DNA of 64,000 bases. Source: an uncultured Corynebacterium sp. (GTDB lineage: Bacteria; Actinomycetota; Actinomycetes; Mycobacteriales; Mycobacteriaceae). The stretch lies in assembly GCF_946221155.1 (NCBI RefSeq), contig NZ_CAMIAN010000005.1, positions 17,334 through 81,333 on the forward strand. The letters are read 5' to 3'. The position numbers and the translations under genes are program-made. Below the pieces are notes generated by a model. It saw only the letters and a program-made list of their open reading frames with translations. It searched no databases and had not been told where the DNA came from. This document shows positions 20,247 to 28,637 of the stretch, in pieces (position 1 is the stretch's first letter; the number at the start of each line of letters is the position of its first letter).

Positions 20247-20762
20247 ATGACGGTGAACCCTACCGCCGAACGCCTGGTCCGGGAGTTTACTCGGCAAGGG
20301 CTGACCATCGCGACGGCGGAATCCCTGACCGCAGGGTTGTGCGCGGCCACGATTGCAGAGGTCCCTGGGGCTTCGGCGGTTCTGCGTGGTGGCGTCATAG
20401 TCTATGCAACAGAACTCAAGCACGACCTTGCGGGAGTGAGCGAGGAAACATTGCGTGCGCACGGGCCCGTGGCTGCAGAGACTGCTGCGGAGCTGGCAGA
20501 GGGGGCGGCCCGGCGTTGCGGAGCAGATGTGGGCGTGGCGCTGACTGGCGTGGCCGGCCCCGACCCGCAAGACGGGCACCCGGTGGGAGAGGTCTTCATT
20601 GGGATCTACGATCAAGTTCGGGGCTCGCGGGTGGAAAATCTGTATGCAGAGTTCGTGCAGCGGGAAAGCGAAGGCAAGTTCGCAGGGCTGGATGCGGCAC
20701 AGTTGCGGGCAGAAATCCGCCAGTTCAGCGTATCCCGCGCGTTGGAAATGGCAAGCACGTAA
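20247..20762 (+). CDS. CinA C-terminal domain protein (NMN deamidase-like)
   Basis: The 171 residues correspond to the CinA C-terminal domain only, the PncC nicotinamide-nucleotide amidase fold. Motifs seen are TIATAESLTAGL, GGVIVYATELK and ALTGVAGPDPQDGHPVG. The N-terminal molybdopterin-like domain of long CinA is absent, so competence-linked functions should not be assumed. The ATG directly follows the pgsA stop, showing tight coupling. A deamidase recycling NMN for NAD salvage is the likely role. Confidence 0.88.
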   Translation: MTVNPTAERLVREFTRQGLTIATAESLTAGLCAATIAEVPGASAVLRGGVIVYATELKHDLAGVSEETLRAHGPVAAETAAELAEGAARRCGADVGVALTGVAGPDPQDGHPVGEVFIGIYDQVRGSRVENLYAEFVQRESEGKFAGLDAAQLRAEIRQFSVSRALEMAST

Positions 20763-20768
20763 ACTGGC

Positions 20769-20795
20769 GGGAACAAATGCGCCGCCCGAGACGTT
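20769..20795 (+). promoter_or_regulatory. ECF-sigma (SigH/SigE-type) promoter of clgR
   Basis: GGGAAC at 20769-20774 and CGTT at 20792-20795 are spaced by 17 bases. This is the -35/-10 pattern of actinobacterial SigH and SigE promoters. Transcription would begin a few bases before the clgR start, linking clgR to heat, thiol or envelope stress. Confidence 0.65.
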
Positions 20796-20805
20796 GGGAT
20801 AATTG

Positions 20806-21162
20806 ATGAGTCACAATACTATGGTCATGGATACGGTTGCGGTGGAGCGCCCGGCAGAGCGGATGCCTGCAGACGAACCGCTATTGCGGGAGGCACTGGG
20901 GGCGACCCTGAAGGAATACCGCACCAACAACGGGTTCACGTTGCGCCAGCTGGCTTCGCTGGCGAATGTCAGCCCGGGATACCTGTCCGAGCTGGAGCGC
21001 GGCCGCAAGGAAGTTTCCTCTGAACTGCTGGCCAGCGTGTGCCATGCGATGGCAGTCTCTGTGGCTTCGGTGATCTTGGAAGCGGCATCGATGATGGCCC
21101 TGGACGCAGCGGCTGCAGAGCTGGCTGCGAACATGGCGGCGGGCGCAGTGGAACGAGCCTAA
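20806..21162 (+). CDS. clgR: Clp gene regulator ClgR (XRE-type HTH)
   Basis: ClgR activates clpP1P2 and clpC and is itself degraded by Clp. The 118-residue protein has an XRE helix-turn-helix, FTLRQLASLANVSPGYLSEL, near residue 45. The Ala-rich tail (AANMAAGAVERA) resembles the Clp degron at the ClgR C-terminus. ATG 20806 follows an ECF-type promoter; a TTG at 20803 is possible. pspA follows on the same strand, as in the mycobacterial clgR-pspA locus. No pspB/C-like or pspM-like gene is adjacent, because a biotin transporter lies downstream on the other strand. Confidence 0.9.
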   Translation: MSHNTMVMDTVAVERPAERMPADEPLLREALGATLKEYRTNNGFTLRQLASLANVSPGYLSELERGRKEVSSELLASVCHAMAVSVASVILEAASMMALDAAAAELAANMAAGAVERA

Positions 21163-21255
21163 GGGCGAGGATGCGTGGCGGTTTCTTGGTAGTATTATCC
21201 GCGCAAAAGAAATATTTTTAGCCGTTTTACTCTCTATTCGAAGGAGCTATAGCTC

Positions 21256-22098
21256 ATGGCCAATCCGTTCGTGAAGGCGTGGAAGTACTTGATGGCGCTC
21301 TTCGACAACAAAATCGAAGAAAACGCTGATCCGAAGATTCAGATCGAACAGGCCATCGCAGAAGCACAGAAGCAGCACCAGGCACTGTCCCAGCAGGCAG
21401 CGGCTGTTATCGGCAACCAGCGCCAGCTGGAGATGAAGCTGAACCGCCAGCTCGAAGAGGTGGAGAAGCTGCAGGCCAACACCAAACAGGCGCTTAACCT
21501 TGCCGACAAGGCCCGCGCCCAGGGCGACCAGCAGAAGGCAATGGAGTACGAGAACGCCGCTGAAGCCTTCGCCGCGCAGCTGGTGACGGCGGAGCAGTCG
21601 GTGGAGGACATGAAGAGCCTGCACGACCAAGCTCTACAGCAGGCCGCACAGGCTAAGCAGGCCGTGGAACGCAACTCCATGCAGCTGCAGCAGAAGGCCG
21701 CAGAGCGCACAAAGCTGCTGAGCCAGCTGGAGCAGGCGAAGATGCAGGAGAAGGTTGCCGATTCCCTGCAGTCCATGAATGCCGTGGCCTCCAATGGTTC
21801 CCCGAACTTGGATCAGGTGCGCGAGAAGATCGAGCGCCGCTACGCTAACGCTCTTGGGCAGGCCGAGCTGGCGCAGAACTCCGTGCAGGGTCGAATGGCG
21901 GAAGTTCAGCAGGCTGGCATTCAGATGGCCGGACACTCCCGCCTGGAGCAAATCCGAGCGGAGATGCAGGGCGGTTCGAACAACCAGCTGGGTGGGGCGC
22001 AGCAGCAGGAGGCTATCGAGCAGGCTCAGCCGCAGGCGGGCAATGTCAGTCAGGATGCAGTGGCCGAGCGTATGCGGCAGCTGCGAGGTGAAAGCTAG
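21256..22098 (+). CDS. pspA: PspA/IM30 family membrane-stress protein
   Basis: PspA (the mycobacterial 35-kDa antigen) coats stressed inner membrane. The 280-residue protein begins with the amphipathic helix [21 protein letters not shown]. It then forms a long coiled coil rich in Gln, Ala and Glu (residues about 30-210). The tail after 230 is Gln/Asn-rich and probably disordered. ATG 21256 is preceded by AAGGAG at 21241-21246. It is downstream of clgR with a 93-base gap, and convergent with the biotin transporter gene 10 bases away. Confidence 0.92.
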   Translation: MANPFVKAWKYLMALFDNKIEENADPKIQIEQAIAEAQKQHQALSQQAAAVIGNQRQLEMKLNRQLEEVEKLQANTKQALNLADKARAQGDQQKAMEYENAAEAFAAQLVTAEQSVEDMKSLHDQALQQAAQAKQAVERNSMQLQQKAAERTKLLSQLEQAKMQEKVADSLQSMNAVASNGSPNLDQVREKIERRYANALGQAELAQNSVQGRMAEVQQAGIQMAGHSRLEQIRAEMQGGSNNQLGGAQQQEAIEQAQPQAGNVSQDAVAERMRQLRGES

Positions 22099-22108
22099 TT
22101 TTCAGCTG

Positions 22109-22735
22109 CTAGTTACCGACCCCGCGGGACTTCAGCGCTTCCCCAAGGCGGCGCGCCCGCAATAGGCTGCGAACAATAACCGGTACACCGAAGGCAAGCA
22201 CGGAGCGCGACGCGCCCCGTGCTTTTCTTGCGTCTAGCACCTCATTGACCGTCAGTGCTGTCAGCGGAATCAGGCGGATTGTCAGCGCGACCAACAGGCT
22301 TATCGTTTCCACAGGCAGGCCGATTTTGCCCAGTGGACGCAGTCCGGTCTCGACGGCGTCCATGAGTTGGCCAATAGTGGTCGTCAGGGTCAGCAAGGTT
22401 GCCATGGCCACTGCGGAGAGGATCACCACAAAGTAGGTCAGTGCGGTGGGGAAGTCCCGCTGCCACCACAACAGCGCGGCGAAGGCTAACAGCAGTACGG
22501 CGGGTGCGAACAACTGACGGAGCGCCAATCTCACCGGAATTCGCGCCACTACGTAGCAGGCGACGGTTAATGCGGCTACAACCCCCGTCTGCCACGTCGC
22601 GGTCGCCCACACGGCGCTGGCGACCAGGAAAAAGAAGAGCAAAAAAATTTTTAGCCCCGGCCGGGCGCGGTGCAGGATGGAGCGACCCGGGTGGTACACC
22701 GACAGCGGAACGTTGACGTGGAGAGTTTTTGCCAT
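22109..22735 (-). CDS. bioN: ECF transporter T component (BioN)
   Basis: This is the energy-coupling transmembrane subunit of the biotin ECF transporter. The 208-residue protein has about five membrane helices. The two cytoplasmic coupling motifs are visible near the end: VLDARKARGAS and GEALKSRGV. It is the last gene of bioY-ecfA-ecfT, with a 21-base gap after the ATPase gene. Its stop lies 10 bases from that of pspA. I assign biotin as substrate through bioY. Confidence 0.88.
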   Translation of the reverse strand: MAKTLHVNVPLSVYHPGRSILHRARPGLKIFLLFFFLVASAVWATATWQTGVVAALTVACYVVARIPVRLALRQLFAPAVLLLAFAALLWWQRDFPTALTYFVVILSAVAMATLLTLTTTIGQLMDAVETGLRPLGKIGLPVETISLLVALTIRLIPLTALTVNEVLDARKARGASRSVLAFGVPVIVRSLLRARRLGEALKSRGVGN

Positions 22736-22756
22736 TGCTTATCTACCCGTACTTAC

Positions 22757-23452
22757 TTACCCGCCGAAGCTTGCCACATAGTCGGCGATTACCCGATCTG
22801 CCGGGCCGTCCTCCCGTACCTTGCCGTCGGCGATCCACAAAACCCGCTCCATGTCCTCCAGAAGCTCGAGGTCGTGCGAGACGACGATGAGTTGCTGAGG
22901 CAGTTTCGCTAGTCGGCGGGCGATCATCCGGCGATTTCCAAGATCCAGCAGGGTAGTGGGTTCGTCGGCGATTACCAGTTCTGGCTCCACGACCAGAACC
23001 GAGGCCAGGGCAAGCAGTTGTTTTTCTCCGCCGGAAAGGAAGTGGGGCGAGGCATCTGCTAGGTGCTCCAGCCCCATGGTGCGCAACATGGCGGCGGCCT
23101 TTGCCTCCCTTTCACGACCACTTTTGATGGTTGTGCGCAGGGAAAATGCGACGTCCTCGGCGACCGTGGGCATAATGATCTGGTTGTCGGCGTCACTAAA
23201 TACAAACCCCACCTTGCGCCGCACCTCGCGACCGCGTTTGGCTACATCGAGCCCCGCGACGCGCACCTGCCCACTAGTGGGGTCGGCGAGGCCGTTGATG
23301 AGGCGCACCAGGGTGGACTTGCCGGAACCGTTGGCGCCGATGATGCCGATGCGGCGCTCGTTGAGGGAGAGGTTGATGTCGTGAAGGACGGTGCGCTGGC
23401 CTGTAGTGGTATCGAAGGTGACGCCCACGTTCTCGAACTCGATGTGGGGCAT
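22757..23452 (-). CDS. bioM: ECF transporter ATPase (BioM)
   Basis: The 231-residue ABC ATPase powers biotin import. It has Walker A GANGSGKST near residue 40, Q-loop DNQIIMPTVAEDV near 88 and signature LSGGEKQLLALAS near 138. Walker B is LVIADEPTTLLD near 159 and the H-loop is VVSHDLELL near 191. It starts 3 bases after bioY and precedes the T component. A single ATPase gene suggests a homodimer, as in BioMNY. Confidence 0.93.
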   Translation of the reverse strand: MPHIEFENVGVTFDTTTGQRTVLHDINLSLNERRIGIIGANGSGKSTLVRLINGLADPTSGQVRVAGLDVAKRGREVRRKVGFVFSDADNQIIMPTVAEDVAFSLRTTIKSGREREAKAAAMLRTMGLEHLADASPHFLSGGEKQLLALASVLVVEPELVIADEPTTLLDLGNRRMIARRLAKLPQQLIVVSHDLELLEDMERVLWIADGKVREDGPADRVIADYVASFGG

Positions 23453-23455
23453 GTT

Positions 23456-24037
23456 TTAAGCCTTGCGCTTGGTTGGCAAAAGGTCTGGCACCGCCTTAGT
23501 AACAGCCAGGGCGATGGCGACGGCGAGCGTGACCTTGATGAGGTCGCCGGGGATGAATGGGGTGTTTGCTGCCAGGGCGGTGGTGAAATTATATCCGAGG
23601 CGCGCCATCAGGCCGATGGTTCCGCAGAGGTATTGGATGATTACGCCGACGATGCCGGCGAGGAAGAACACTGCGGCACGCGCGCTAGTGTTACGCGGTG
23701 CGTACTGGGCGATTAGGCCGATGACGAAGGCAGCAATGATATAGCCCACGATGTAGCCGACGGTGGGGCCTGCGACGGCTGCGGCTGCGGGTTTCCATCC
23801 GGCCATGTTGGGAACGCCGACGAAGCCCACCGCGATGAATAGGGTGGTGGCCAGGCCGCCGCGCCAGAAGCCGAGGATAAGGGAAGCTAGGACGATGCCC
23901 ATGTTTTGCAGGACGATGGGCACGCCGGCTACTCCGATGGGGAACTGAACGCCGCCGAGGACGACAATGAGGGCGGCAAAGACGGCGATGTACGCGAGGT
24001 CTGCCGCCTTAAATCTCGTAGTTTCTGAGTGTGACAT
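23456..24037 (-). CDS. bioY: Biotin-binding S component BioY
   Basis: BioY captures biotin in the membrane for the ECF module. The 193-residue protein has six hydrophobic helices and the BioY pattern GGVQFPIGVAGVPIVLQNM, and GPTVGYIVGYI further on. ATG 24037 (MSHSETTRF) was chosen because TATCAT lies 7 bases before it and the -35 falls in a BioQ-type palindrome. A start at 24076 would lie inside that operator. The three genes are tightly spaced and form one operon read leftwards. Confidence 0.93.
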   Translation of the reverse strand: MSHSETTRFKAADLAYIAVFAALIVVLGGVQFPIGVAGVPIVLQNMGIVLASLILGFWRGGLATTLFIAVGFVGVPNMAGWKPAAAAVAGPTVGYIVGYIIAAFVIGLIAQYAPRNTSARAAVFFLAGIVGVIIQYLCGTIGLMARLGYNFTTALAANTPFIPGDLIKVTLAVAIALAVTKAVPDLLPTKRKA

Positions 24038-24044
24038 AAATATG

Positions 24045-24073
24045 ATGATAGCCCAGACCATTCCAAACTTGAA
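24045..24073 (-). promoter_or_regulatory. bioY promoter
   Basis: On the minus strand, TTCAAG (24068-24073) and TATCAT (24045-24050) are 17 bases apart. The -10 ends 7 bases before the bioY ATG, so the mRNA is probably leaderless. Confidence 0.65.
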
Positions 24074-24083
24074 CACTGTTCAA
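24069..24083. promoter_or_regulatory. BioQ-type operator
   Basis: TTGAACACTGTTCAA is a perfect palindrome with a 3-base centre. It fits the TGAAC-N3-GTT pattern of the corynebacterial biotin repressor BioQ. It overlaps the bioY -35, so bound repressor would block transcription. The bioQ gene is not in the window. Confidence 0.72.
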
Positions 24084-24106
24084 TGCGGGGTGATTGGGTG
24101 GGGGTG

Positions 24107-24112
24107 TAGATT
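24107..24112 (+). promoter_or_regulatory. Candidate -10 of the DUF3046 gene
   Basis: TAGATT ends 8 bases before ATG 24121. The promoter is divergent from that of bioY and lies about 25 bases beyond the BioQ-type operator. Confidence 0.4.
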
Positions 24113-24120
24113 GGTAGACC

Positions 24121-24327
24121 ATGCGCAGAACAGAGTTTGATCGGCTGACTTTGGGCGAATTTGGCGAGAGCTTCCGAGCTTTCATTGCAGATACTCACGT
24201 GCTGAGCTCGCTGGGGGATACGCCAGCCGCGCTAATCGAACAGGGGTGTGATCCCCGCGATGTGTGGCTGGCACTGTGTGATGACTTTGATGTGCCCGAA
24301 GAGCGACGCTTCGGTGAGGATATATAG
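24121..24327 (+). CDS. DUF3046 family protein
   Basis: This 68-residue acidic protein matches the small actinobacterial DUF3046 family, which sits next to recA in mycobacteria and corynebacteria. It begins MRRTEFDRLTLGEFGESFRA and has a conserved DTPAALIEQGCDPRDVWLALC segment. It has no membrane segment, and its function is unknown. A hairpin just after the stop suggests it is transcribed alone, separate from recA. Confidence 0.82.
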   Translation: MRRTEFDRLTLGEFGESFRAFIADTHVLSSLGDTPAALIEQGCDPRDVWLALCDDFDVPEERRFGEDI

Positions 24328-24337
24328 CATTTTCTCT

Positions 24338-24374
24338 ATTGACGCCCGCAGTGTGGTGTGGCGGGCAAGTCAAT
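24338..24374 (+). terminator. Hairpin after the DUF3046 gene
   Basis: ATTGACGCCCGC (24338-24349) pairs with GCGGGC-AA-GTCAAT (24361-24374), leaving a two-base bulge and an 11-base loop. No T-run follows. Confidence 0.6.
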
Positions 24375-24381
24375 GAAACAA

Positions 24382-24397
24382 TCGAACAAAGGTTCGT
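24382..24397. promoter_or_regulatory. LexA box upstream of recA
   Basis: TCGAACAAAGGTTCGT matches 12 of the 14 specified bases of the corynebacterial SOS box TCGAACA-N2-TGTTCGA. It lies 175 bases before the recA start. Confidence 0.75.
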
Positions 24398-24571
24398 GTA
24401 GGGTGTGTGTCGGAAGCGATGGTTGTCCGCGCGCTCGAGTACAACTATCTATGAACCTTTTCGGAGCGCTCTCGGTATAAGGAAAACGGGGGTGCGAAGA
24501 AGATGACGATATTGAACAAACCGGAATTGAACATCCCGGACGTCACAGCAAATGTAAGGAGTAGTAACTCT

Positions 24572-25699
24572 ATGCCACCGAAGAAGAAGCAGACCGCCGC
24601 GGCGGGGAAGGATCGGTCGAAGGCGCTGGAGCTTGCGATGGCGCAGATCGAGAAGGATTTCGGCAAGGGTGCGATCATGCGCCTAGGAGACGATACTCGC
24701 CCGCCGATCCAGGCGATTTCCTCCGGCAATATTGCGATTAATGCTGCGCTGGGCATCGGCGGCTTCCCGCGCGGCCGAGTAGTGGAGATTTACGGCCCGG
24801 AATCCTCCGGTAAGACCACCGTGGCGCTGCACGCCATTGCGGAGGCGCAGCGCGCCGGCGGAATCGCTGCGTTTGTGGACGCGGAGCACGCGCTGGACCC
24901 GGAGTACGCCCGCGCGTTGGGAGTGGATACCGACGCGCTGCTGGTCTCCCAGCCAGACACAGGTGAGCAAGCACTGGAGATTGCGGACATGCTGATCCGC
25001 TCGGGCGCCATCGACATCATTGTTGTGGACTCCGTGGCGGCACTGACGCCCAAGGCGGAGATCGACGGCGACATGGGTGACTCGCACGTCGGTTTGCAGG
25101 CCCGCCTCATGAGCCAGGCGCTGCGCAAGATGACCGGTGCGCTCTACCAGACGGGTACGACCGCGATCTTCATTAACCAGCTGCGCGAGAAGATTGGTGT
25201 GATGTTTGGGTCGCCGGAGACAACCACTGGTGGTAAGGCCCTGAAGTTCTACGCTTCCGTGCGCTGTGACATTCGCCGAATCCAGGCGCTGAAGGACGGC
25301 CAGGATGTGGTGGGTAACCGTACCCGCCTGAAGGTCGTGAAGAACAAGGTCTCCCCGCCGTTTAAGATTGCAGAGTTTGACATTCTGTACGGCGAGGGCA
25401 TTTCCCGGGAGGGCTCCATCATTGACCTTGGTGTGGAGACTGGCCTGATTAAGAAGTCCGGTTCCTGGTTCACCTACGACGGAGATCAGCTGGGGCAGGG
25501 TAAGGAGAAGGCCCGCGAGTTCCTCAAGAATAACTCGGACCTATCCGCGGAGCTGGAGGATCGTATTGCCCGTGAGCTGAAGATCGGCCCTTATGCCAAG
25601 ATGAAGGACGAGCCGGTCGGCGACGCCGCTGGGGAGCAGCTGGATGAGGACAAGCCCATCGAGCTGAGCCCGAACTTCGACGATGATGATGCCAACTGA
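24572..25699 (+). CDS. recA: Recombinase A
   Basis: RecA drives homologous recombination and LexA cleavage. The 375-residue protein begins [10 protein letters not shown] and has Walker [10 protein letters not shown] near residue 75. MAW-type motifs such as [12 protein letters not shown], and [16 protein letters not shown] with the L1/L2 region, are also present. ATG 24572 was chosen for AAGGAG at 24556-24561 and family length. The frame stays open to an ATG at 24503 with no homology. No intein is present. recX starts 2 bases after the stop. Confidence 0.97.
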   Translation: MPPKKKQTAAAGKDRSKALELAMAQIEKDFGKGAIMRLGDDTRPPIQAISSGNIAINAALGIGGFPRGRVVEIYGPESSGKTTVALHAIAEAQRAGGIAAFVDAEHALDPEYARALGVDTDALLVSQPDTGEQALEIADMLIRSGAIDIIVVDSVAALTPKAEIDGDMGDSHVGLQARLMSQALRKMTGALYQTGTTAIFINQLREKIGVMFGSPETTTGGKALKFYASVRCDIRRIQALKDGQDVVGNRTRLKVVKNKVSPPFKIAEFDILYGEGISREGSIIDLGVETGLIKKSGSWFTYDGDQLGQGKEKAREFLKNNSDLSAELEDRIARELKIGPYAKMKDEPVGDAAGEQLDEDKPIELSPNFDDDDAN

Positions 25700-25701
25700 C
25701 G

Positions 25702-26298
25702 ATGCCGACAGGGCATAGCGAGCGCGACCGCAAAATAAGCGCACTACGGCAGGCCATCGCCAACTATTCGCCCGGCGAGGGCGAAGGTTTCGTGGATGCA
25801 GCTGAGGAGGAAAGGCTCGCGCCGATCAAAGCCAAGGCGGTGCGGCTGATCAACCACCGTGCACGCTCCACGGCGGAGTTGCGCACAAGGCTGCTCGACG
25901 CTGACTTTGAACCCGAGGGCGTGGAGGAGGTCATCCATCGCTGCACGGCCAACGGAATGTTGGACGATGCCGAGTTCGCCAAAGAGTGGGTACGGCAGCG
26001 CGAGAAGAACCAGAAGAAGTCCGTCTCCGTGCTGCGCAGAGAGCTGCAACGGAAAGGAATCGCCGCGGCGCTGGTTGAGGATGCACTCGAGCAAGTGGAC
26101 GAGGAATCGCAGCTCCAGATCCTGGAGAGCCTCGTAGCCAAGAAGGCAGCTGGTGTAAAAGCCCGCCCCGCCGACCGCAAGGAATACGACAAAGTACTGC
26201 GCCGCGTGGTGGGAGTGGCCGCCCGTCGCGGATTTTCGCAAGGCGTGGCGCTTGCATACGCTCGCCGCGCGCTGGACGCGCGAATAGAGGAGCTGTAG
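25702..26298 (+). CDS. recX: RecA regulator RecX
   Basis: RecX caps or inhibits RecA filaments. The 198-residue protein is basic and built of repeated three-helix units: RSTAELRTRLLDADFEPEGV, then GMLDDAEFAKEWVRQR, then SVLRRELQRKGI. It begins two bases after recA and must be transcribed with it, which puts it under the same LexA box. The N-terminal 45 residues are less conserved. Confidence 0.93.
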   Translation: MPTGHSERDRKISALRQAIANYSPGEGEGFVDAAEEERLAPIKAKAVRLINHRARSTAELRTRLLDADFEPEGVEEVIHRCTANGMLDDAEFAKEWVRQREKNQKKSVSVLRRELQRKGIAAALVEDALEQVDEESQLQILESLVAKKAAGVKARPADRKEYDKVLRRVVGVAARRGFSQGVALAYARRALDARIEEL

Positions 26299-26349
26299 CG
26301 GGCGTCACTAGGAAGGGCCTTGCTTTCGTAAACGCGGTGAGCAAAGGGG

Positions 26350-26355
26350 TAGGGT
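26350..26355 (+). promoter_or_regulatory. Candidate -10 of miaB
   Basis: TAGGGT ends 7 bases before GTG 26363 and no ribosome binding site is seen, so the mRNA is probably leaderless. Confidence 0.55.
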
Positions 26356-26362
26356 AATCCAC

Positions 26363-27901
26363 GTGACACAGACGATTCAGACGCAAACGGGTAAGAACTC
26401 TGGCGCCGGTCGCACCTATGAAGTGCGCACCTTCGGCTGCCAGATGAACGTCCACGATTCCGAGCGACTGTCCGGCATGCTGGAAGACTCCGGGTACGTG
26501 CCCGCTAACGAGGGTGACACGCCGGACGTCGTGGTGTTTAACACCTGCGCAGTCCGCGAGAACGCGGACAAACGCCTGTACGGAACACTGGGCCAGATGA
26601 AGGCCATCAAGGACGAACATCCCGGCATGCAGATCGCCGTGGGTGGATGCATGGCGCAAAAGGACAAGCAGACCGTGGTGGACAAAGCTCCATGGGTCGA
26701 CGTGGTTTTCGGCACCCACAACCTTGGTTCGCTACCCACCCTGTTGGAGCGCTCGGCGCACAACCACAAGGCAGAGGTGGAGATCTTCGACGCGCTCGAG
26801 GAGTTCCCTTCCGTGCTTCCCGCCAAGCGCGAGTCCGCCTACGCGGGCTGGGTCTCCGTATCCGTCGGCTGCAACAACACCTGCACCTTCTGCATCGTGC
26901 CTTCGCTGCGTGGCAAGGAGCAGGACCGCCGTCCAGGCGAGATCCTGGCAGAGGTCAAGGCGCTGGTGGAGCAGGGCGTAAGCGAAGTGACGTTGCTCGG
27001 GCAGAACGTCAACGCCTACGGAGTGAACTTCGCCGACGAAACCCTCGAGCGTGACCGCACCGCGTTCTCCAAGCTGCTGCGCGCCTGTGGAGAAATCGAC
27101 GGCCTCGAGCGCCTGCGCTTCACCAGCCCGCACCCGGCCGAATTCACCGACGACGTGATCGACGCGATGGCGGAGACTCCAGCCGTGTGCCCGCAGCTGC
27201 ATATGCCGCTGCAGTCCGGGTCGGACAAGGTGCTAAAGGACATGAAGCGCTCCTACCGCTCCAAGAAGTTCCTGGCGATCCTCGACAAGGTGCGCGAGCG
27301 TATACCGCACGCGGCGATCACCACCGACATCATCGTCGGCTTTCCCGGCGAGACCGAGGAAGACTTCCAGGCGACGATGGACGTAGTGGAGAAGGCCCGC
27401 TTCGCTAGCGCCTTCACGTTCCAATACTCGCCGCGCCCCGGCACCCCGGCCGCGGAGATGGAAAACCAGGTGCCGAAGGCAGTCGTGCAGGATCGCTACG
27501 AGCGCCTACTCGCGCTGCAGGAGCGCATCAGCGAGGAGGAAAACCGCAAGCTCATCGGCACCACCCAGGAGCTGCTGGTCCAAGCCGACGGGCGTAAGAA
27601 CGACCGCACCCACCGCCGTTCCGGGCGCTCTCGCGACGGTCGCCTCGTGCACTTCACGCCCGAAGGCGACATCCGGGCAGGCGACGTCGTGGAGGTTGTT
27701 ATTACTGACGCCGCGCCGCACTTCCTCATCGCCGACGGCGGAGTCGCAAGCCACACGCGCACCCGTGCGGGGGACATGACAGAGTTGGGGGAAACTCCGA
27801 CGACGGCGCCTGTGGGCGTCGGACTAGGAATGCCGAGCATAAAGAAGCCGGAACCAACGGCGGCGGGCGGATGCAGCACGGGAGGATGCGGCTGTGAGTA
27901 G
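26363..27901 (+). CDS. miaB: tRNA-2-methylthio-N6-isopentenyladenosine synthase
   Basis: MiaB is a radical-SAM enzyme adding the methylthio group at A37 of tRNA. The 512-residue protein has the three N-terminal cluster cysteines ([24 protein letters not shown]). The radical-SAM motif is CNNTCTFC near residue 174, and a TRAM domain lies near 395-465. The last residues form an unusual Gly/Cys tail, [11 protein letters not shown]. The next gene overlaps it by 8 bases. miaA, which makes the substrate base, lies 2.2 kb downstream. Confidence 0.95.
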   Translation: MTQTIQTQTGKNSGAGRTYEVRTFGCQMNVHDSERLSGMLEDSGYVPANEGDTPDVVVFNTCAVRENADKRLYGTLGQMKAIKDEHPGMQIAVGGCMAQKDKQTVVDKAPWVDVVFGTHNLGSLPTLLERSAHNHKAEVEIFDALEEFPSVLPAKRESAYAGWVSVSVGCNNTCTFCIVPSLRGKEQDRRPGEILAEVKALVEQGVSEVTLLGQNVNAYGVNFADETLERDRTAFSKLLRACGEIDGLERLRFTSPHPAEFTDDVIDAMAETPAVCPQLHMPLQSGSDKVLKDMKRSYRSKKFLAILDKVRERIPHAAITTDIIVGFPGETEEDFQATMDVVEKARFASAFTFQYSPRPGTPAAEMENQVPKAVVQDRYERLLALQERISEEENRKLIGTTQELLVQADGRKNDRTHRRSGRSRDGRLVHFTPEGDIRAGDVVEVVITDAAPHFLIADGGVASHTRTRAGDMTELGETPTTAPVGVGLGMPSIKKPEPTAAGGCSTGGCGCE

Positions 27902-28637
27902 TGACAATACGAGCGCCAAGGGCAGCGCAAAGAACCCCGAACAGCACGCTGAGCAAGACGCGCTGGCTAAGTACCGAGGCGACCTCAGCGGTGCTGAGCG
28001 CAGGATCGCCGGGCGAGTGGTGCTGGGCCGTTACATGCCACTGATCGCCTTTGGCTTCTTGGTTCCCCTCCTCATGATCTTCTTGCCACACGCGGGAGAT
28101 GTGCGCGGCTATGACGTGCTGTTTAACACCCCGGTGGCGGAGAACGGCGCAACAGCTAAGCCGGAAATGATCTTCTCTTGGCTGCGACTCAGCGCGATCC
28201 TTTTGACTATCGGAACCCTAATTTCCAAGTCGTGGATTGTGGCGTGGGTGAACTGGGCCTTTGCCGGAGTGGCCTGGTGGTACAACGTGTTTGCGATTTG
28301 GGTGCGTCAGACCCAATCGCCGACGGAGACAGGCGACGGACCGGCCATCCCACTGCTGTTCAGCCTGGTGGGACTGACAGTGCTTTTCTATGCTCTGTCC
28401 GCAGTGGTGTTCCAGAAGAACCCACTGCAGCGGGCGCTGGCTGTGGCTCGCCGCGAGGAAGCACACCGCGATGAAGAATCCCGCCTGGCACAGCAGCGCC
28501 TACGCACTGGTATTGAAGACCGCGAGGAAGCAGTGATTGTGGACGACCGCCGCGCCCGTGCGAAGGCCCGCCGCGAGCGCAAGGCCGAGCTCGAAAAGCA
28601 GGAGAGCGAGACTCAGCAGGAGGTCAAGGGGGACTAG
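27894..28637 (+). CDS. Rv2732c-like membrane protein
   Basis: This 247-residue protein has an acidic N-tail, four membrane segments (about residues 45-65, 100-118, 123-140 and 155-175) and a highly charged C-terminal helix rich in Arg and Glu. It matches in position and shape the conserved membrane protein next to miaB in mycobacteria (Rv2732c). Its function is unknown. GTG 27894 overlaps the miaB end, so it is coupled to miaB. Its TAG stop overlaps the stop of the convergent DUF349 gene in a shared CTAG. Confidence 0.78.
   Translation: MSSDNTSAKGSAKNPEQHAEQDALAKYRGDLSGAERRIAGRVVLGRYMPLIAFGFLVPLLMIFLPHAGDVRGYDVLFNTPVAENGATAKPEMIFSWLRLSAILLTIGTLISKSWIVAWVNWAFAGVAWWYNVFAIWVRQTQSPTETGDGPAIPLLFSLVGLTVLFYALSAVVFQKNPLQRALAVARREEAHRDEESRLAQQRLRTGIEDREEAVIVDDRRARAKARRERKAELEKQESETQQEVKGD

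Noticed and set aside
24503..24571. N-terminal extension of RecA from ATG 24503
   Set aside because: The extra 23 residues are not RecA-like, and AAGGAG sits at the right distance before ATG 24572.
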